Assembly: GCA_001468865.1 (NCBI GenBank)
Contig: LDIY01000001.1
Span: 1 to 43,767, forward strand
DNA: 43,767 bases
Direction of reading: 5' to 3'
Origin: a candidate division TM6 bacterium SOIL31
GTDB taxonomy: Bacteria; Babelota; Babeliae; Babelales; Vermiphilaceae
Below the pieces are notes generated by a model. The model ran no database searches, had not been told where the DNA came from, and saw nothing but the letters and a program-made list of their open reading frames with translations. Below are positions 1 to 8,520 of the stretch, piece after piece. How positions within the stretch are numbered: position 1 is the first letter of the stretch; every line of letters begins with the position of its first letter. The position numbers and the translations under genes are program-made.

Positions 1-1200
1 AAAGTGATCATGGACTGGCTGGCCGAAAAATTCAAGAAAGAAGAAGGCGTGGATCTCCGCAAAGATCCGATGGCTTTACAGCGTTTGAAAGAATCTGCTG
101 AAAAAGCAAAGATTGAATTGAGCGCTTCTATGGAAACTGAGATCAATCTTCCTTTTATCACAGCAGTTGATGGTGTTCCAAAACACCTGGTAAAAAAACT
201 TACAAGGGCAAAGTTCGAGCAGCGGGCTGATAACTTATTCCAGTCCCGCTTAAAGCCCTGCGAAGCTGCATTGAAAGATGCAGGATATTCAACTTCTCAA
301 ATTGATGAAGTGATATTGGTTGGAGGTTCAACCCGTATTCCTAAAGTACAACAAATGGTTAAAAATTTCTTTGGTAAAGAACCAAATAAATCAGTAAATC
401 CTGATGAAGTTGTAGCACTTGGTGCAGCATTGCAAGGTGGTATTTTAGCCGGCGACGTAACTGACGTATTATTGCTTGATGTAACACCACTTTCTCTTGG
501 TATTGAAACACTTGGTGGTATTGCAACTCGTATCATCGAAAGAAATACTACAATCCCTACTCGTAAATCTCAAGTGTTTTCAACAGCAGAAGATGGGCAA
601 ACTGCAGTAGATATTCGTGTTGTACAAGGTGAACGTGAATTTGCAAAAGACAACAAAGTACTTGGTCAATTCATGTTAGATGGTATTCCAGCAGCTCCAC
701 GCGGAACTCCGCAAATCGAAGTAACTTTTGATATTGATGCTAACGGTATTGTAAGTGTGTCTGCTAAAGATAAAGCAACGAATAAAGAACAACACATTTC
801 AATTACTAACAGCAGCGGTTTATCTAAAGAAGAAATCGAGCGCATGGTACAAGAAGCACAAGCGCACGAAGATGAAGATAAAAAAGCTCGTGAAGCAGTT
901 GAAAAACGTAATCAACTTGATAGCACAATCTTAGCTGTTGAAAAAACGCTTAATGAAAATAGAGCGAAACTTTCTCAAGAAGAAGTAACTGCAACAGAAC
1001 AAGCTATTGAAAAAGCAAAAGCAGCTTTAGTTGAACATGCTGATCATGCAGCTGGTTTACAACGCGCTCATGATGAGTTAACGCAAGCTTCATATAAGAT
1101 TGCAGAAACTCTGTATAAACAACAATCAGCTAGTGGTGCTTCAGCTGAACAAGCAGCTCCACAGCAAGATGAACCAATTGATGCTGAAATTCAACAGTAA
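1..1200 (+). CDS. dnaK: Molecular chaperone DnaK (Hsp70), 3' part; 5' end lies outside the window
   Basis: ATP-dependent cytosolic chaperone that binds exposed hydrophobic peptides with DnaJ and GrpE. The frame is open at the left edge and begins within the nucleotide-binding domain, at about residue 234 of an E. coli-sized DnaK, so about 400 of roughly 635 residues are present. Visible are the ATPase segment [10 protein letters not shown], the [15 protein letters not shown] stretch, the linker [19 protein letters not shown], the substrate-binding beta-sandwich ([33 protein letters not shown]), the helical lid, and an acidic tail ending [10 protein letters not shown], which recalls the DDVVDAEFEEV tail of other DnaKs. 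A strong terminator follows directly, so dnaK is the last gene of its transcript. A HspR-like regulator, the usual repressor of dnaK in actinobacteria and some other phyla, lies 19 kb downstream. Confidence 0.98.
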   Translation, partial: KVIMDWLAEKFKKEEGVDLRKDPMALQRLKESAEKAKIELSASMETEINLPFITAVDGVPKHLVKKLTRAKFEQRADNLFQSRLKPCEAALKDAGYSTSQIDEVILVGGSTRIPKVQQMVKNFFGKEPNKSVNPDEVVALGAALQGGILAGDVTDVLLLDVTPLSLGIETLGGIATRIIERNTTIPTRKSQVFSTAEDGQTAVDIRVVQGEREFAKDNKVLGQFMLDGIPAAPRGTPQIEVTFDIDANGIVSVSAKDKATNKEQHISITNSSGLSKEEIERMVQEAQAHEDEDKKAREAVEKRNQLDSTILAVEKTLNENRAKLSQEEVTATEQAIEKAKAALVEHADHAAGLQRAHDELTQASYKIAETLYKQQSASGASAEQAAPQQDEPIDAEIQQ

Positions 1201-1206
1201 TCAAAT

Positions 1207-1241
1207 AAAAAAGTCCCCGAAAAAAATCGGGGACTTTTTTT
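1207..1241 (+). terminator. Rho-independent terminator after dnaK
   Basis: A 10-bp perfect stem (AAGTCCCCGA at 1211-1220 with TCGGGGACTT at 1227-1236) encloses a six-A loop and runs into a T tract. It sits 10 bases after the dnaK stop codon. Confidence 0.93.
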
Positions 1242-1270
1242 ATGTAACAAAAAGCCTTAAAAAGTTAATA

Positions 1271-1903
1271 ATGAAAAAGATCATATTATTTTCACTTGCT
1301 AACCTTCTTCCTTTCATAGTAACCACCAAAACCTTTTCCATGCAAATTGCAACCACAGGGAATTCTTCATTCATTTTGATTTCAAAAAAATCTTTACAAA
1401 AGTTACAAACCATAAAAAACGATCATAAAAAACTGGATAGCGCTATTCAAAGCAAATATAGAAAAAATCATTATGCAAAACCATCTGATTTAATTAAGGA
1501 CGTTGGACAAGATAAATCTATTGATACAAAATATATGACCCTAAGTCTCGTATTCGCTCCAGAAGATGCGAAACACTTAGACCAACGAGTTAGAGAAATA
1601 TCAAGCCAATATAGTACAATCTATGCATGGAGTACTACACTGATTCTAATGGATAGGACACTGGAAAATATACGCGACAATCTTCAAAAACGTGAATTAA
1701 TACATAGCGCAGCACGAGTTGCTTTAAAAAAAGATCCAGCATTCGCTCAAAAATGTAAGCTCTTTGGCCTCTTTGATGAATGTGATGATATAGTTACCTA
1801 TAGCATAAAACATTTTACACCAGAAGAGAAAAATCACATACTCGAAGGAATTAAACTTTACAAACATATTCTCATAAAGAATAAACTGGATGCTCGATCA
1901 TAG
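1271..1903 (+). CDS. Predicted secreted protein of unknown function (210 aa)
   Basis: I do not recognise a family. The frame extends upstream into dnaK, but the natural start is the ATG at 1271: it lies beyond the dnaK terminator and opens a good signal peptide (MKKIILFSLANLLPFIVTTKTFS). The mature part is about 185 residues, rich in Lys, Asp and Ile, and looks mostly alpha-helical. It contains a segment ending in FAQKCKLFGLFDECDD with the only two cysteines of the mature protein, and a Lys-rich C terminus. No clear ribosome binding site is visible. The gene stands alone between two terminators. Export is inferred from the signal peptide; the function is unknown. Confidence 0.7.
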   Translation: MKKIILFSLANLLPFIVTTKTFSMQIATTGNSSFILISKKSLQKLQTIKNDHKKLDSAIQSKYRKNHYAKPSDLIKDVGQDKSIDTKYMTLSLVFAPEDAKHLDQRVREISSQYSTIYAWSTTLILMDRTLENIRDNLQKRELIHSAARVALKKDPAFAQKCKLFGLFDECDDIVTYSIKHFTPEEKNHILEGIKLYKHILIKNKLDARS

Positions 1904-1910
1904 TTAACAT

Positions 1911-1937
1911 ACCCCCGGTCTACCCGGGGGATTTTTG
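1911..1937 (+). terminator. Rho-independent terminator
   Basis: A 7-bp GC-only stem (CCCCCGG at 1912-1918 with CCGGGGG at 1924-1930) with a five-base loop is followed by ATTTTTG. It closes the gene ending at 1903. Confidence 0.88.
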
Positions 1938-1973
1938 TTGCAAAAAATTGTCATGTGTATATATTTTGTACAA

Positions 1974-2675
1974 ATGAAAAAAATTAATATCTTATTCCTT
2001 ATCTATTGCTTATTGTTTTTCCCTTGTATATCGGCATCCCAACCACTTAAAACAATAACAAATTTCAGCAAACTTTCACCAAATATATGTTTTGATAATA
2101 TTAGTAATGATGTTAAACAATTAATACTCCAAAAAATATTGAACCTTTATGGCATTCCGATCAAAATCGTCACTATATCGGAGGAAAGCGTGCCAATATG
2201 CTTCCTGATAATGAATCAATACCAATCAACTAAATTTTGTAACAAAATATTTTCTATGAGGGATATGGTAACAGCTACCCCACGTGATCGAGAGATCATG
2301 AGAAAAGGCAGTGATCCTTCTTTCATAGATAGGTTAAGCGGGGTCCCCCGCGATGCTATATCCGAAAAATCTTACTCTGAGATAAAAAAACTATCTGCCC
2401 CCATAAAAAAAGATATATCCGTAAAAATACAATCTAATGATTTGCAAGCTTGGAGATTAGGAGAGGCCACAACATGTATATGCGGAGCAACGCTATGCTG
2501 CTGCGAACATTGTGTACTCGGCCCGTCCCTATACTTAAGTATAGGATCCCTCTGGTGCTTTCTTATAGGATCAGCAGTCTGCTGTCTCGATGCAACAATA
2601 CTGTGTTGTCAATCATCGTGTTGTAAAAAATATACCAATAAAGGCTTTAGACCACGACGTAAAACTTTTTCATAA
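1974..2675 (+). CDS. Predicted exported protein with a Cys-rich hydrophobic C terminus (233 aa)
   Basis: Function unknown. The ATG at 1974 is chosen because it opens a typical signal sequence (MKKINILFLIYCLLFFPCISAS) and lies clear of the upstream terminator; a TTG at 1935 in the same frame would start inside that hairpin's tail. The middle of the protein is polar and mainly helical. The last 60 residues change character: about 13 cysteines within about 52 residues (runs such as TCICGATLCCCEHC, VCC, LCC and SSCC) surround one or two hydrophobic segments, followed by a basic tail (KKYTNKGFRPRRKTFS). Such a segment could bind metal, form disulfides, or be a lipid-modified membrane anchor; none of these is shown. 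A terminator follows. Confidence 0.7.
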   Translation: MKKINILFLIYCLLFFPCISASQPLKTITNFSKLSPNICFDNISNDVKQLILQKILNLYGIPIKIVTISEESVPICFLIMNQYQSTKFCNKIFSMRDMVTATPRDREIMRKGSDPSFIDRLSGVPRDAISEKSYSEIKKLSAPIKKDISVKIQSNDLQAWRLGEATTCICGATLCCCEHCVLGPSLYLSIGSLWCFLIGSAVCCLDATILCCQSSCCKKYTNKGFRPRRKTFS

Positions 2676-2696
2676 CAACAAAATTCGCCTAGATCC

Positions 2697-2726
2697 TCCC
2701 CGGTCCAATATCTCGGGGAATTTTTT
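2697..2726 (+). terminator. Rho-independent terminator
   Basis: A 6-bp stem (TCCCCG at 2697-2702 with CGGGGA at 2714-2719) is followed by ATTTTTT. The loop is 11 bases, so it is somewhat weaker than the others. Confidence 0.75.
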
Positions 2727-2828
2727 AATACCCACCTCCGCACCCCCATTAGACAAAATTTCAAATTGTGATATTATTATAAATGATTAAATCTTGGGTA
2801 TAAGGTAATTTTAAGACCAATAAGAATT

Positions 2829-4241
2829 ATGAACTATAAAAACTATATGTTTTCTCTCTCGCTTTCACTGAGCATGGGCTTTGTGGGCCTAACATATCCT
2901 GGTAAAACGAACCAATACATCACCGATAAACTTGGGATCACTTCCGTTCGCGTTAATAACATTATCGCACCAAGTTCTGTAGAAGAGTTACAAAATATAG
3001 TCTCAAGCGCTACCCTCCCAATTTCTATTGCAGGCGCAAGCTATTCTCAAGGCGGCCAAACGGGATATCCAGATGGCATAGTAATCGATATGCAAAAACT
3101 TAACAAAGTTATAGCTTTTGATGAAAAACAAAAAACCATCACCATACAAGCAGGAGCAACATGGTACGATGTGCAAAAATATATTGATCCCTACAATTTA
3201 TCAGTCAAAGCAATGCAATCGTATAATAGTTTTAGCATCGGTGGTTCATTAAGTATCAATGCCCACGGCAGAGACATAGCATATGGATCAGTTATCAATG
3301 GCATACAATCAATAGAAATACTCTTGGCTGATGGAACAATTGTTGTTGCCGACAGGCACAACAATGCCAATCTTTTCCGTGCTGCAATTGGCGGATATGG
3401 ATTGCTCGGCATTATTACGCAGGCAACAATAGAATTAACTGAAAACATAGAACTCGAACGTAAAGTATATCAATGCAACGTTGATAACTTTAAAAGTCTT
3501 TTTGAATCAGTAATAGCCCCAGATAAATCAGTGGTGTTTTATAATACAGATGTGTTTCCTAAAAGATATCAAGAATGTCTCATTACCACCTGGAATAAAA
3601 CAACACAATCGGTAACAGACGAAACCCGCCTACAAGAACAAAATTCCCGGTTTTATATTGTCAATAAAGCATTGGAGATGTTTCTCAGACGCGTTCCGCT
3701 TGCACAGTTTAGTCGCCTGCCTGTTGAGCACATTACAAAAATAAAAGCTCCAACTCGTGTGGTATGGCGCAATAATGAAATGAGTTATTCCGTGAATCAA
3801 TTAGCACTCGATTTTCATTTTCCCAGCACCATGACTCTGCAAGAATATTTCATTCCAGTTGAACATGCGCAAAAATTTGCAGAAAAAATGAGTAAAATAC
3901 TCAAAAAAAATTGGGTAAATGTGCTCAATGTATCTATCAGATATGTTCCCGCTGATACCACATCAATAATGTCATATGCTAAGCAAGATTCATTCGCCTT
4001 TGTACTGTATCTCAATATTTTCAATAATCGTTGGAACATTAACAATTCATGCAAATGGACACAAAAAATTATTGATGTCGCACTCCAATACAACGGCACT
4101 TATTATTTACCTTATATTATGTGCGCAACTAAAAAACAATTTCAAACAGCCTATCCACAATTTGATGATCTTTTGAAAATCAAACAAATGTATGATCCTC
4201 ATAACAAATTTCGTAATATGCTGTTACAAAAATATACTTAA
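2829..4241 (+). CDS. FAD-linked oxidase of the VAO/PCMH family, predicted exported (470 aa)
   Basis: Probably a flavin-dependent oxidase or dehydrogenase acting on a sugar lactone or similar alcohol. The N terminus is signal-like (MFSLSLSLSMGFVGL). The PCMH-type FAD-binding domain covers about residues 45-210. It includes the pyrophosphate-loop region PISIAGASYSQGGQTGYPDGIVIDMQKLNKV, then ITIQAGATWYDVQKYI, SFSIGGSLSINAHGRD and AAIGGYGLLGIITQATIEL, all in the order expected for aldonolactone-oxidase relatives. The C terminus ends with LLKIKQMYDPHNKFRNMLL, the usual closing helix of these enzymes. No HWAK-type aldonolactone oxidase signature was found, so the substrate is open. The ribosome binding site is weak. 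A promoter-like TATACT box and a hairpin separate it from the phospholipase gene downstream. Confidence 0.85.
   Translation: MNYKNYMFSLSLSLSMGFVGLTYPGKTNQYITDKLGITSVRVNNIIAPSSVEELQNIVSSATLPISIAGASYSQGGQTGYPDGIVIDMQKLNKVIAFDEKQKTITIQAGATWYDVQKYIDPYNLSVKAMQSYNSFSIGGSLSINAHGRDIAYGSVINGIQSIEILLADGTIVVADRHNNANLFRAAIGGYGLLGIITQATIELTENIELERKVYQCNVDNFKSLFESVIAPDKSVVFYNTDVFPKRYQECLITTWNKTTQSVTDETRLQEQNSRFYIVNKALEMFLRRVPLAQFSRLPVEHITKIKAPTRVVWRNNEMSYSVNQLALDFHFPSTMTLQEYFIPVEHAQKFAEKMSKILKKNWVNVLNVSIRYVPADTTSIMSYAKQDSFAFVLYLNIFNNRWNINNSCKWTQKIIDVALQYNGTYYLPYIMCATKKQFQTAYPQFDDLLKIKQMYDPHNKFRNMLLQKYT
4233..4238 (+). promoter_or_regulatory. Possible -10 box for the phospholipase gene
   Basis: TATACT lies just before the stop codon of the oxidase gene, with only a weak -35 candidate (TTCGTA at 4210-4215, spacer 17). 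Initiation here would give a leader of about 70 bases that contains the whole hairpin described at 4258-4305. Confidence 0.35.
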
Positions 4242-4257
4242 CATTGAAAAAGTAGAT

Positions 4258-4305
4258 TCCTCATCACTATGATCAAACACAAATCATAGTGGTCACAAAT
4301 GAGGA
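4258..4305 (+). promoter_or_regulatory. Leader hairpin that sequesters the ribosome binding site of the cPLA2-like gene
   Basis: Two stacked perfect stems share one axis: CACTATGAT (4265-4273) pairs with ATCATAGTG (4283-4291) around a nine-base loop, and TCCTCAT (4258-4264) pairs with ATGAGGA (4299-4305), leaving a seven-base bulge on the right side only. The second stem contains most of the Shine-Dalgarno sequence GAGGAG (4301-4306), seven bases before the ATG at 4313. The pairing is seen directly; translational control is inferred. It is not a terminator, because no T tract follows. Confidence 0.6.
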
Positions 4306-4312
4306 GTATCTT

Positions 4313-6001
4313 ATGCGTATCTTTGACTTATCAAAGACAATTGTCATTTCTTTATTTTTTACTATAACTTCTTACGGTATGGAACCAGAGAGCCTTTTCG
4401 AAGCTGTTGCAGAAGACATTCGCGAAATGCGCCAAGACATTGGAAATATTGCAGGAAACATTTTCCCTACCCTTGGCCAATACATCAGAGGGGAAGAACT
4501 TCCTGCGATCAAAAACAATCTTTATAAAAACATGCCTGCCTATGTTAGACAAAGCAATGAGCTGTGCGATGGAGAAAAAAAATACCTTGAAAAACGCTTA
4601 CCTATTGTCAAAGCTGCCCTAGAAAAATTACTTTATCTTGATCAATCTCTCCACAATGAAGAAGTTCCTACCATTGCACTCGTAAGTAGCGGTGGAGGAT
4701 ATCGCGCATTATTGTGCACCATAGGTTTTTTGCGTGGAATGGAAAAAATAAAAATTCTTGATACAACTACCTATGTAACCTCTCTTTCTGGATCAACGGG
4801 AGCGGTAGCACCACTCATTTCACTGAAGATGTCACTTAAAAAATATAAAGAATATATGCTCGCATGCGTTGAAAAATCTTTTTTTGATACCACCGATGAA
4901 GAAGAAAACTTAATTTTTGAAACGGGAGCTGTAAAAGCATATTTTAATCAACCAAAAACACCTGTTGATATTTATGGTGATCTACTCGGAAATAGATTTT
5001 TTGAAATGTTGAAAGAAGAAAGACACAGAGTTTATTTATCGGACCAAGCAAAAATCATCGAAAACGCAAAATATCCTTATCCTATTTATACTTGTATTGA
5101 CGGCGATGAAAATATTGTAGACCATCAAAACTGGTATGAGTTTGGACCTCATGAAATGGGTAATGCTACTGATGCAACCTATATACCAATATGGGCTCAT
5201 GGACGAGAATTTTGTAATGGAGAATCGGTTAAGGGAACATTTGACGTATATCCTCCGGAAAAAAACATTCCTTATCTGCTCGGGACATTTTGGTCCGCCT
5301 TTGGCGCAAATATTGATGATATCAAAGAAGAAATCGCTAAAAGACTAAGTACTGAAGTTGGTGATTTTATTAAACATATTGCTCCCTCTTGGGATGGCGA
5401 ACGACCTTTAGATTTTGTTTCCAAAGTTCCCAATTATATGCATGGAATGACAACACTTAAAAATACCGGCTCTGCAAAAGATGCAATCCGTTCATATGTT
5501 GATGCGGGAACTGATTTTAATTTACCAGTTACGCCGATCGATGGTGGACGACGAAAAGCAGATGTTATTATTATCTGTGATACCTCTGCCGAAGGAGATA
5601 AAATAGGAAATCAACTGAAAAAAACAGCCGCTTATATGAAAGAGCATAAGCGTCCCTTCCCTATCATTGATTTTAAAAATATAGACAAAAAAACGATGAG
5701 CATTTTTGAAGAAAATGATCCTGCGGTTCCTACGGTTATTTATATGCCAGGCCTCAGCGATCAAAATTTACTGCAACAGCATTTATCCAACCCTCAATTT
5801 GCAAAATATAAACACTTAAAAGGGTTTGATCTTGAGTATGAAACCAATAATGGCTTTGCGCAAACAATTCACTTTCAATACAAAAAAGAAAATGCGGAAA
5901 AAGTAATCGATCAAATGGAATTCAATGTACTTGCAAATCAAGCAGCAATTATTAATGCGTTGAAGTTTGCCGTTGAAAGAAAAAAGAAAAACATTGCATG
6001 A
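4313..6001 (+). CDS. Eukaryotic-type cytosolic phospholipase A2 (group IV) homologue, predicted exported
   Basis: Probably hydrolyses acyl esters of phospholipids or lysophospholipids. The start at 4313 has GAGGAG seven bases upstream and opens a signal-like sequence (MRIFDLSKTIVISLFFTITSYG). The protein follows the cPLA2 catalytic domain from end to end: an oxyanion loop SSGGGYRA (125-132, Arg131), a nucleophile elbow SLSGSTG with Ser159 in the place of the catalytic serine of GLSGS, the segment WYEFGPHEMG followed by PYLLGTFWSAFG, and VDAGTDFNLPV with Asp397 in the place of the cPLA2 catalytic Asp. KADVIIICDTSAEGD, HKRPFPIIDF and a final helix containing EFNVLANQAAIINALK also match cPLA2 landmarks. 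There is no C2 domain. The full Ser/Asp dyad suggests an active enzyme. Family assignment rests on remembered motifs, not on a search. Confidence 0.9.
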   Translation: MRIFDLSKTIVISLFFTITSYGMEPESLFEAVAEDIREMRQDIGNIAGNIFPTLGQYIRGEELPAIKNNLYKNMPAYVRQSNELCDGEKKYLEKRLPIVKAALEKLLYLDQSLHNEEVPTIALVSSGGGYRALLCTIGFLRGMEKIKILDTTTYVTSLSGSTGAVAPLISLKMSLKKYKEYMLACVEKSFFDTTDEEENLIFETGAVKAYFNQPKTPVDIYGDLLGNRFFEMLKEERHRVYLSDQAKIIENAKYPYPIYTCIDGDENIVDHQNWYEFGPHEMGNATDATYIPIWAHGREFCNGESVKGTFDVYPPEKNIPYLLGTFWSAFGANIDDIKEEIAKRLSTEVGDFIKHIAPSWDGERPLDFVSKVPNYMHGMTTLKNTGSAKDAIRSYVDAGTDFNLPVTPIDGGRRKADVIIICDTSAEGDKIGNQLKKTAAYMKEHKRPFPIIDFKNIDKKTMSIFEENDPAVPTVIYMPGLSDQNLLQQHLSNPQFAKYKHLKGFDLEYETNNGFAQTIHFQYKKENAEKVIDQMEFNVLANQAAIINALKFAVERKKKNIA

Positions 6002-6026
6002 TATTCAAAACGTGATATTCAAAAAG

Positions 6027-6052
6027 AGAGGCAACATACGTTGCCTCTTTCC
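6027..6052. terminator. Terminator hairpin between two convergent genes
   Basis: An 8-bp stem (AGAGGCAA at 6027-6034 with TTGCCTCT at 6041-6048) and a six-base loop are followed by TTTCCCTTT on the plus strand. On the minus strand it is followed by a T run (bases 6021-6025 are A), so it may stop transcripts from both sides. Confidence 0.8.
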
Positions 6053-6065
6053 CTTTATCTCCATT

Positions 6066-7949
6066 TTATTGTGATAAACTTTTACTGCTATCACCACGTT
6101 CCAATGGCAATCTGAAGGATATTTTTTCTTTCTTTTTGCTTTTTGTATCAGGCTTAAAGAATCGATGTATCATTTCACCATCTCGCTCTATAAATTCAAA
6201 TGTTCCAGAAATGGGCTGTTCACTAAATATTGTTATCTCTGCAGGTACCGTGTATCTTATTGTCGGCCCATGTTTTTTAGTAGCCTTTCTTATCATTTCT
6301 GAATCTGCAAAAAATCCAAGCCGCTCTTCCACATGAGGAGAAAAATTATGATAAAGATCGGTAGCTCCTTTCATTTTTTCTTTCACGTGATTGGAATAGC
6401 GAGTTATTTTAGTAAGAGGATTATCTTGTTGAGTCATGGTAGCAAATCGGTTCTGCATATAAGGCGGAATAGTGACTTTAATGGTCATATAATCATCTAT
6501 TACTGTCACCGATTGCGCTTCGCGCTGCTCAGCTTGATTGCCAACCATAGATGCATATGTTTTTGTCAGCGAAACAGGAGTAACATTCTTTATCGGCTTT
6601 TCAGTCCAATCTTCAACTCTCTCAGTCAGGCTTTTAGCCTTTTCAGTCACACTCTTAACAATATCGCGCGCTTCATCCCGAACATAACTGCCTATTGATT
6701 TGAGAGAATGCTTGCTTTCAGATGATTTGTGGGGTTTGTCTTGAATTTGTTCTGAAGTTGATTCAATCTCTCGAGGTGATGTTGGTATTTGCTTTTCTGG
6801 TTTATCAATATCTGGCAACACTTCTGGCCCTGGCACTGTCTCTTTCTGGGGAACATCTATTTTTATTACCGGAACCTTTTCAACAACATCTTCTTTTTTA
6901 GATGCTAATAATTCTTTTCGTGCTTGACGTCTTGATTTTGCCGACCCGGATTTTGTTTGAGGTGATATATCAGTACTTATTACCTTAGGAGCAGTTATTC
7001 CAACTGTTTGCGGTGATATTTTTTTTCCGGATGATTTGGTTGCTTGTAATAATAGTTTTTGAACTTCTTTATTCGGATTAGTGCGAGCTAAGTCCAGTGG
7101 AGTATTTCCATTTTTATCTTGCAACTGCGGATTTGCTCCTAAATCAAGTAACAATTTTATTGCTTTAGGATCACCATGCTCACTTATATAATGCAAGGCA
7201 GCTTGCCCCATATTATCAGGAGTGTCTATATTCAATCCTCTCTTGATCAGTTCCTCAATGATACGCCTATTCCCCCTACTACATGCAACGTGCATAAGCG
7301 ATACTCCATCCTTCACTTCTGCGGTGGTAGTTACAGAAACTCCCTCTTTTAGCAATAGTAAAGCTATATCTTCCTTCTTATTCGCAATTGCCTCATAAAG
7401 AGCATCATAACCTACATTAGGAACCGTCTTCCAATCTTTTTTTTTATCACGCTTCATTGCTTCAATTAACAGTTTGATTGCATGAACATCTCCCGATATA
7501 GCAGCTACTTGTAAAATACTTTGATTATTTGCTCCCTCAGCCCAAACATCTGCTCTATGCTCAATCAAAAAACGCGCCATTTCATAACGCTGGGATGCAC
7601 TCAATTGCTTAATACCCTTAATTGAAGCACCAAATGTTACATATAAAGGAGTACCGCCGTATTTTGATCTTTGATTAATATTTGCTCCATGATCGAGTAA
7701 TAGTTGAGCTTTTCCGATATCACCGTTCATACAGACATAATGCAATCCTGAATAGCCCATTTCTTCAGAATCGACCGCATTGATATTTGGATTCATCTTT
7801 AAAATAACCTCAAGAGGTTTATTGTTCTTGCATGCATTAAGAAATACTTTATCAAGAGGACTTAATGGAGTAACTGCGGGCTCCATAGCAAAGGTTACCC
7901 TTATGCATACGAAAAGCAGCATTAAAAATATTTTCGACCAACCTTTCAT
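6066..7949 (-). CDS. Secreted ankyrin-repeat protein (627 aa)
   Basis: Ankyrin repeats form protein-protein interaction surfaces, and secreted ones in host-associated bacteria are often effectors. The start at 7949 has AAAGGAAA upstream and opens a signal peptide (MKGWSKIFLMLLFVCIRVTFA); an upstream in-frame ATG at 7973 has no such support. About eight ankyrin units span residues 32-302, including YSGLHYVCMNGDIGKAQLLLDHGANIN, VSLMHVACSRGNRRIIEELIKRGLNID and QAALHYISEHGDPKAIKLLLDLGANPQ. Residues about 305-430 are charged, Pro/Ser/Thr-rich and probably disordered. The last 190 residues are a less polar region of unknown fold (SLTKTYASMVGNQ..., then a beta-rich stretch near TIFSEQPISGTFEFIERDG). 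The partner is unknown. Confidence 0.88.
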   Translation of the reverse strand: MKGWSKIFLMLLFVCIRVTFAMEPAVTPLSPLDKVFLNACKNNKPLEVILKMNPNINAVDSEEMGYSGLHYVCMNGDIGKAQLLLDHGANINQRSKYGGTPLYVTFGASIKGIKQLSASQRYEMARFLIEHRADVWAEGANNQSILQVAAISGDVHAIKLLIEAMKRDKKKDWKTVPNVGYDALYEAIANKKEDIALLLLKEGVSVTTTAEVKDGVSLMHVACSRGNRRIIEELIKRGLNIDTPDNMGQAALHYISEHGDPKAIKLLLDLGANPQLQDKNGNTPLDLARTNPNKEVQKLLLQATKSSGKKISPQTVGITAPKVISTDISPQTKSGSAKSRRQARKELLASKKEDVVEKVPVIKIDVPQKETVPGPEVLPDIDKPEKQIPTSPREIESTSEQIQDKPHKSSESKHSLKSIGSYVRDEARDIVKSVTEKAKSLTERVEDWTEKPIKNVTPVSLTKTYASMVGNQAEQREAQSVTVIDDYMTIKVTIPPYMQNRFATMTQQDNPLTKITRYSNHVKEKMKGATDLYHNFSPHVEERLGFFADSEMIRKATKKHGPTIRYTVPAEITIFSEQPISGTFEFIERDGEMIHRFFKPDTKSKKKEKISFRLPLERGDSSKSLSQ

Positions 7950-8002
7950 AATTATTTCCTTTATTATTTTCATTTGGTAGTTATCACACTTTCTTTACAT
8001 AC

Positions 8003-8032
8003 AAAAAAAGCCTAGATGAACTAGGCTTTTTT
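8003..8032 (-). terminator. Terminator for the small membrane-protein gene
   Basis: A 6-bp stem (GCCTAG 8010-8015 with CTAGGC 8021-8026) is flanked by an A run (8003-8009) and a T run (8027-8032), so it can work in either direction. It lies downstream of the minus-strand gene ending at 8061. Confidence 0.82.
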
Positions 8033-8060
8033 ACAATAACAAATAGAAATGTAAGAGATA

Positions 8061-8330
8061 TTACATATTGTTATATGATTTATTACAAGTGCATGGGCAG
8101 GATCCACATCCTGGGCAACACATAAACATAGCGTTAACAAACGCAACCATGCTCACGAGACCAGATAAACCAACAATCCATACGAATGCCATTTCCATTC
8201 CTGGCATCATGCTTATTAACCATGCATATCCATCCCAACCGTACGCAGCAGTCAACCAATTAAAACAGAAAAGTGCGGTGATGGGCCATGTAATCATACA
8301 AACCATTTTCATTACGGGATGATTCATCAT
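8061..8330 (-). CDS. Small membrane protein with Cys-rich tail (89 aa)
   Basis: Family not recognised. AGGAG stands about 10 bases before the ATG at 8330 (a second ATG follows directly), which supports a real gene. The sequence predicts two or three membrane helices: about residues 8-30 (VCMITWPITALFCFNWLTAAYG), with Trp and aromatic residues at the boundaries, and about 44-72 (MEMAFVWIVGLSGLVSMVAFVNAMFM). The C-terminal tail reads CCPGCGSCPCTCNKSYNNM, with six cysteines in 12 residues, suggesting metal binding or lipidation. The gene is transcribed alone, with its own terminator, between the ankyrin gene and the divergent ychF. Confidence 0.75.
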   Translation of the reverse strand: MMNHPVMKMVCMITWPITALFCFNWLTAAYGWDGYAWLISMMPGMEMAFVWIVGLSGLVSMVAFVNAMFMCCPGCGSCPCTCNKSYNNM

Positions 8331-8520
8331 AAGAAAGTCACTCCTTTTTATAAAATAATATATATAAAAACTACCTTTCCAGTATTAGCACACCATATTT
8401 TTTTGTGCAATAAAAAATATAATTGGCTAAAAAGAATTGATTAAAAGGGCTTTTTAACGCACAATTAAACATATACATAAATCCCCTTATTCTGAAAAAT
8501 TAAATCGTGAAAGCAACTCT

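Noticed and set aside
1100-1270. N-terminal extension of the gene at 1271
   Set aside because: It would read through dnaK and its terminator; the signal peptide begins at 1271.
2590-2790. 66-codon plus-strand frame
   Set aside because: It overlaps the end of the Cys-rich gene in another frame and runs through its terminator; no ribosome site.
6333-6698. 121-codon plus-strand frame opposite the ankyrin gene
   Set aside because: It lies wholly inside a gene with clear ankyrin repeats and has no family features.
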